Shown: in pieces, positions 23,904-27,230 of the stretch
How the letters are laid out: the number at the start of each line of letters is the position of its first letter
Position numbering within the stretch: the stretch's first letter is position 1
Origin: Candidatus Saccharimonadia bacterium
Lineage (GTDB): Bacteria > Patescibacteriota > Saccharimonadia > Saccharimonadales > Saccharimonadaceae
DNA length: 27,230 nt
Direction: 5' to 3'
Assembly (NCBI GenBank): GCA_023262335.1
Contig: JALRBE010000005.1
Location: 294-27,523 of the forward strand
Notes under the pieces: model-generated
The model's input: the letters and a program-made list of their open reading frames with translations, nothing else
What the model was told of the DNA's origin: nothing
Database searches by the model: none
Made by a program: the position numbers and the translations under genes

Positions 23904-23912
23904 ATTATAGCA
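23904..23912 (-). promoter_or_regulatory. Extended -10 promoter of the PBP1A gene
   Basis: On the minus strand TG-C-TATAAT (23912-23904, TG at 23913-23912) lies 33 bases before the GTG. No clear -35. Confidence 0.5.
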
Positions 23913-23914
23913 TG

Positions 23915-23939
23915 CCTGAGCCTCAGGGTGTCTTTTTTT
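23915..23939 (+). terminator. Plus-strand intrinsic terminator in a divergent intergenic region
   Basis: CCTGA-GCC-TCAGG (23915-23927) is followed by GTGTCTTTTTTT. No plus-strand gene ends here; it could stop transcripts running antisense through the PBP1A gene. Confidence 0.5.
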
Positions 23940-24003
23940 CGTGTCGGACAACGAAGTGTTTTTGAGTGCATTTTTACAAATTGTCAATTTTATAATTTTA
24001 GTA

Positions 24004-24031
24004 TTGCTAATCAGGGCATGTTCGGTATTAT
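24004..24031 (+). promoter_or_regulatory. Promoter placed for a leaderless transcript of the 24038 gene
   Basis: TTGCTA (24004-24009), 16 bases, TATTAT (24026-24031), then 6 bases to ATG. Confidence 0.5.
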
Positions 24032-24037
24032 GGACAT

Positions 24038-24751
24038 ATGGAATTTCAGAGGAGCGACGACGAAAAAGCACCGTTCGATACGTTCGACAGTACGTTCGGA
24101 GCATTTTTGGAGCGGTTTCGGGCAGCCGATGGCGATCCTGCCATGTTCGTCCAGGAAGCGGCATCAAACTTTGCTCACTACGAGGCGACGGCGGCGATTG
24201 ACGGCGTCGTGGCACACACGACTATTTCTCCTTATGATGCGACGCCGCTGTCGCCTAAGCACCCTGCCGCGAGAGCCTTCAGGGACGGCGCGATGACGGC
24301 CCTTGAAGCCGTTCGGGCGTGGTTTCCCTACAGTGGTTGGGATAAAAGCGTGGCGGCGATTTGCCGTGAAGTCACGTTTGGTACGGATTTGGCGGTGCTG
24401 GACGCTGCCGAGAACTCGTTCGTGGAGGGCTCAAAACGACGGGCGATGAGAGAGCAGATGCTCCTGAGGGCGTATGCCGGCCTAAGGGCAGCCGCAACCT
24501 TTTCGGATCTAGTGCCTGAAATCGGTCGCGTTACTCATCCGCGCAACGGCGTTGATTTCGAATGCGGCTTCGGCTTCGTGGCGGACGCGGCGATTCGATA
24601 CGACGCGTCACGACGGGATTTTGAAGCCCAAGCGGCATATTTCCTTGATACCGGGCGCGAACAAGGGGTTTCCTTAGATATCGTTGTTGAGCGAATTCTC
24701 GAGCACGGTAAAAGGTCTTCGGAAGACCCGGGCTCCACCGAGGAGTCGTAG
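24038..24751 (+). CDS. Soluble protein of unknown function
   Basis: This 237-residue protein has no signal peptide or TM segment. It is Ala-rich, acidic at both ends and probably mostly helical (AARAFRDGAMTALEAVRAWF, AMREQMLLRAYAGLRAAATF). A central FECGFGFVADAA stretch is the most distinctive part. I recognise no family. There is no Shine-Dalgarno; TATTAT ends 6 bases before the ATG, matching the leaderless pattern of other genes here and supporting this start. It ends 5 bases before the convergent prephenate dehydratase gene. Neighbours give no functional clue. Confidence 0.72.
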   Translation: MEFQRSDDEKAPFDTFDSTFGAFLERFRAADGDPAMFVQEAASNFAHYEATAAIDGVVAHTTISPYDATPLSPKHPAARAFRDGAMTALEAVRAWFPYSGWDKSVAAICREVTFGTDLAVLDAAENSFVEGSKRRAMREQMLLRAYAGLRAAATFSDLVPEIGRVTHPRNGVDFECGFGFVADAAIRYDASRRDFEAQAAYFLDTGREQGVSLDIVVERILEHGKRSSEDPGSTEES

Positions 24752-24756
24752 TCAGA

Positions 24757-25572
24757 TTACCAAGGGTGGACGGCTTCGTACGTGCCGACTTGCTTCAGGC
24801 TGAGCGTCTGAGTAGCGAGTTTCGCAAGCAGCATGTCAATATCGAGCGATTTATCGAAAGTGAAATCAAGATAAAACGTATATTCGAACGGTTTGCTATG
24901 AAGAGGGCGGGATTCGATTTTCGTGACATTGCAGCTCGTTTCGTTAAATAGTTCGAAGATTCTGAAAAGACTTCCTTGCACGTGAGGGAGCGTAACGATC
25001 AATGAGCTCTTGTTATAGCCCCGAGTTGACTCGGCCTCGTTTTTTGCGATTCCTAGAAAACGCGTATAGTTGCCATCGTCGTTCTCTATGTTGCTTCGCA
25101 CTATGGTGAGGCCGTATATGGCCGCGTTCTCCTTGCTTGCAATAGCGGCGACGGAAGGGTCGTTCTTTTCGGCGACGAGCCGAGCGGCGGAGGCAGTATC
25201 TGATGCTATGACCGGCTTGATATGAGGATTCGCATGGAGAAAGTCCGAACATTGTTCGAGAGCTTTCTGATGTGAGTGCACTTCACTGATCGAGCTGATA
25301 TTTGCGCTCACGCCAAGCAACATATGGCCAATTTTCAAATACATTTCGCGTCTGATCGCGAAATCGTACTTGTCGAGAAGGTCGTAGTTCTCGTAAATCG
25401 AACCCGCAAGCGTATTTTCGATTGGCACGACTATCTCATCAACGGAGTCATTTGCGAGATTCTCGAACGTGCTTCGAAAGCTCAACGCCCCAACAAGTTC
25501 GGCGTCAGGGAACTCACGGGTCGCGACGGTGTGCGTGAATGATCCGGGGATGCCAAAATAACCGATTTTCAT
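24757..25572 (-). CDS. pheA: Prephenate dehydratase
   Basis: This enzyme converts prephenate to phenylpyruvate, the phenylalanine branch. The 271 residues have the periplasmic-binding-like catalytic domain (1-180) with FGIPGSF, VVPIENTLAGSI (48-59), SDTASAA and the catalytic T170-R-F172 in NYTRFLGI. A C-terminal ACT domain (about 188-271) carries ESRP (220-223), the usual site for feedback by phenylalanine. It is monofunctional; the chorismate mutase is a separate gene just upstream, and the two overlap by 4 bases (ATGA), so they are translationally coupled. Confidence 0.95.
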   Translation of the reverse strand: MKIGYFGIPGSFTHTVATREFPDAELVGALSFRSTFENLANDSVDEIVVPIENTLAGSIYENYDLLDKYDFAIRREMYLKIGHMLLGVSANISSISEVHSHQKALEQCSDFLHANPHIKPVIASDTASAARLVAEKNDPSVAAIASKENAAIYGLTIVRSNIENDDGNYTRFLGIAKNEAESTRGYNKSSLIVTLPHVQGSLFRIFELFNETSCNVTKIESRPLHSKPFEYTFYLDFTFDKSLDIDMLLAKLATQTLSLKQVGTYEAVHPW

Positions 25573-25856
25573 TCGGGCTGTCCCTTTATGGCGTCGTGGC
25601 GCGATACGACATGTCGCACGATGACATCAAAAAAATCTTCGGCTATATCTGGGTTCAGACCATGCTCCAACGAGAGCGTTCGGAGCGATTGTTTTTGACG
25701 CTCCTCACGTTGCGGGTCCCTTGAAGGTAAGCGTTGTCGTTTCTTAAGGTGACCGATTTCTTCGGTGACGGCAAAGCGCCGGGCAAGCAACGAGACGATT
25801 TGCCGGTCTATCTCATCTATCGATTCGCGCATTTCGCTCAAACTCACATCGTTCAT
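25569..25856 (-). CDS. Chorismate mutase, AroQ type
   Basis: This 95-residue all-helical enzyme converts chorismate to prephenate. It has the AroQ pattern in helix 1 (MRESIDEIDRQIVSLLARRF), a lysine pair (HLKKRQ) and a conserved arginine further on (RDPQREERQ). It is free-standing and overlaps pheA by 4 bases, so the products of one message catalyse consecutive steps. A TAAAAT element on the minus strand ends 11 bases before the ATG, giving a very short leader; no Shine-Dalgarno is evident. The promoter region faces that of tyrA. Confidence 0.92.
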   Translation of the reverse strand: MNDVSLSEMRESIDEIDRQIVSLLARRFAVTEEIGHLKKRQRLPSRDPQREERQKQSLRTLSLEHGLNPDIAEDFFDVIVRHVVSRHDAIKGQPE

Positions 25857-25915
25857 GATTAGCTATCATTTTACTACACATTTCAGTGTTTGAAAGGTAA
25901 AATGAAAGAGTACAT
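25857..25915. promoter_or_regulatory. Divergent promoter region with a central inverted repeat
   Basis: The 59-base gap between the chorismate mutase and prephenate dehydrogenase genes has TAAAAT on each strand (25873-25868 minus; 25898-25903 plus). Between them lies a perfect inverted repeat TTTCA-GTGTT-TGAAA (25881-25895). This is a candidate operator for joint control of both arms. Confidence 0.5.
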
Positions 25916-26668
25916 ATGTCACGAAAAATAAAATCAATCGGAATACTCGGCTTCGGCAATTTCGGAAGGTTTATCGTCGGTAAGCTCCCGGCGGACATGG
26001 AGATCGGTGTATGTGACACGGCGTCAATCGATGATTTGCCTGAAAACGCGTCACAAGTTTCCTTCGAGAAAATCGTTGCCTACGATGCGTTGATTCTTGC
26101 CATACCACTGTCTGCGTATAGCGGCGTTTTCGAGAAACTACGAAACCTGCTTCCGGCTGATACGCTACTCATTGACATATGCTCCGTCAAAGTCGTGCCG
26201 ACGCGTATGATTGAAAAGCATCTTCCCGATCACAAGCATCTTCTTGTTACGCACCCATTGTTTGGACCCCGCTCAGCACGAGGAAGTTTAAAAGGGTATC
26301 AACTCATTATCACCAAAAAACAAGGTGAAAAAGCCGAAGCGGCCGTACGCTTTTTTAAAGAAGAAGGGCTTCAGCTCGTGATGGCAACGCCGGAAGAGCA
26401 CGACAAGTCCATGGCGCTTATCCATGCCCTCACGTTTTTCGTAGGCAGAGGCCTGGCGGACATGAATCTCGAACAAATACCGTACGAGACGCCGTCATAC
26501 AAGATGCTAAAGGATTTGGTGTACCTTGACCAATCACATAGTGACGATTTGTTCACGACGATCGAGCTCGGCAATCCGTACGCTGCCGACGCGCGAAAGC
26601 GGTTCATGAAAACCTTCGCGGAGCTCGAAGCGTCCCTCGAGGAGAAAAAAGGCTTTTATGACGTTTGA
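25916..26668 (+). CDS. tyrA: Prephenate (or arogenate) dehydrogenase
   Basis: This NAD(P)-dependent enzyme oxidatively decarboxylates prephenate or arogenate towards tyrosine. The 250 residues begin with a Rossmann domain carrying GFGNFG (12-17) after a beta strand. The conserved catalytic His is H113 in THPLFGPRS, and the helical dimerisation domain follows (about 155-245). It is at the short end of the family and has no ACT domain, so feedback by tyrosine would need another site. D34 after the second strand suggests NAD rather than NADP, which is inference. GAAAGAG precedes the ATG. The aminotransferase gene overlaps its end by 12 bases. Confidence 0.92.
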   Translation: MSRKIKSIGILGFGNFGRFIVGKLPADMEIGVCDTASIDDLPENASQVSFEKIVAYDALILAIPLSAYSGVFEKLRNLLPADTLLIDICSVKVVPTRMIEKHLPDHKHLLVTHPLFGPRSARGSLKGYQLIITKKQGEKAEAAVRFFKEEGLQLVMATPEEHDKSMALIHALTFFVGRGLADMNLEQIPYETPSYKMLKDLVYLDQSHSDDLFTTIELGNPYAADARKRFMKTFAELEASLEEKKGFYDV

Positions 26669-27230
26669 TGCCAGCGGATTGGCAAGCGACGAAACGCGCG
26701 GTCTAAGCCCGTATGTTCCCGGCATGTCGGCGTTTGAGTTGGCAAAGCGGACAGGCAGCGACCCTGCGGACATACTAAAGCTTGCGTCGAACGAAAACCC
26801 GCTTGGGCCAAGTCCACGAGCCGTCGAGGCTGTCGCTCGTCATCTGGAAGACGCGAGCGTGTATCCGGATAACCAATTGCTCGAAGCGGCGCTTGCGAAG
26901 CGGCTTTCCGTCGACCGCCAGCAAATCACCATAGGCAACGGCTCGAACGACATACTCGATCTGATCGCGCGTATTTTCCTAGGCAAGGGCAAGGACTCGG
27001 TGTATTCACAGCACGCGTTCCCGATTTATGACTTGTTGACCAAATTGGCAGGAGCAAGCCCCGTCGTGACACCGTCGGTAAATTTCGGTCATGACCTCGA
27101 CGCGATGCTCGCAGCGGTGACGCCAAAAACAGGAGTATTGTGGATAGCAAACCCAAACAATCCGACTGGCACCTTCGTGAGCTACGAAAAAGTACATGCG
27201 TTCTTGGAACGGGTTCCGGATTCGGTCATC
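26657..27230 (+). CDS. HisC-like class I/II aminotransferase (3' truncated by window)
   Basis: This PLP enzyme is cut off by the window end; 191 codons are seen. The sequence has LASNENPLGPSP near residue 45, a YPDN motif, IGNGSNDIL and NPNNPTG, all typical of the histidinol-phosphate aminotransferase family. The PLP lysine lies beyond the window. The ATG at 26657 is in a different frame from tyrA, overlaps it by 12 bases and has GGAGAAAAAAGG upstream, so translation is probably coupled. Given its operon with tyrA, it more likely acts on phenylpyruvate and 4-hydroxyphenylpyruvate than on histidinol phosphate, as known for several HisC-family enzymes; this is inference. Confidence 0.88.

Noticed and set aside
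1..27230. tRNA, rRNA, CRISPR, insertion sequences or integrase genes
   Set aside because: I looked in all gaps and found no tRNA-like T-loop/acceptor pattern, no spaced direct repeats and no transposase or recombinase motifs.

Overview
This 27.2 kb window is chromosomal DNA from a bacterium that most resembles a Patescibacteria (CPR) lineage, probably an environmental Saccharibacteria/TM7-like organism. That placement is inference from gene content and architecture: an RNase HII-YraN fusion, a one-TM PIN/TRAM protein, a PilB-type pilus ATPase without the zinc motif, ClpC behind a CIRCE element, many lineage-restricted membrane proteins, and standard stop codons including TGA. No rRNA is present to confirm it. 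Coding density is high, and I see no tRNA, rRNA, IS element, integrase or CRISPR array.

Layout. 1-1101 is the 3' part of a type IV pilus assembly ATPase. 1.1-2.8 kb holds three small membrane proteins. 2.9-5.5 kb carries rplS, a small antisense-oriented coiled-coil gene, the rnhB-yraN fusion and a polytopic membrane protein. 5.5-9.7 kb (minus strand) encodes a large membrane protein and an M1 aminopeptidase, divergent from a secreted HNH nuclease at 9.7-10.4 kb. 10.4-11.9 kb (minus) has a CNNM/CBS membrane protein and a J-domain protein. 12.0-12.6 kb is an unknown soluble protein, followed by nusA. 13.9-15.3 kb is a row of three small minus-strand orphan genes, including a lipoprotein. 15.3-21.2 kb carries clpC with CIRCE, a membrane-anchored HExxH protein, radA and the PIN/TRAM protein. 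PBP1A lies on the minus strand at 21.2-23.9 kb, then an unknown gene. The right end is an aromatic amino acid block: prephenate dehydratase and chorismate mutase on the minus strand, divergent from prephenate dehydrogenase and a HisC-like aminotransferase that runs off the window.

Two styles of expression signal stand out. Many core or long genes look leaderless: a -10 hexamer (TATAAT, TATACT or TATTAT) ends exactly 6 (once 7) bases before the ATG/GTG, leaving no room for a Shine-Dalgarno site (4927, 7161-, 9714-, 9735, 11887-, 18916, 24038). Several small unknown genes instead have a recognisable -35/17 bp/-10 promoter in AT-rich DNA, a Shine-Dalgarno leader that is often a hairpin starting near +1, and their own intrinsic terminator (1182, 3859-, 12016, 14218-, 14749-, 15265-; 2071 is similar with a weaker -35). 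These look like self-contained single-gene units placed between core genes.

The aromatic block would turn chorismate into phenylalanine and tyrosine. That is unusual for a reduced CPR genome and suggests a less host-dependent organism or an acquired pathway. ClpC, the HExxH protein and the J-domain protein point to proteostasis. The secreted nuclease and the aminopeptidase share one palindromic promoter and could serve nucleic acid and peptide scavenging.
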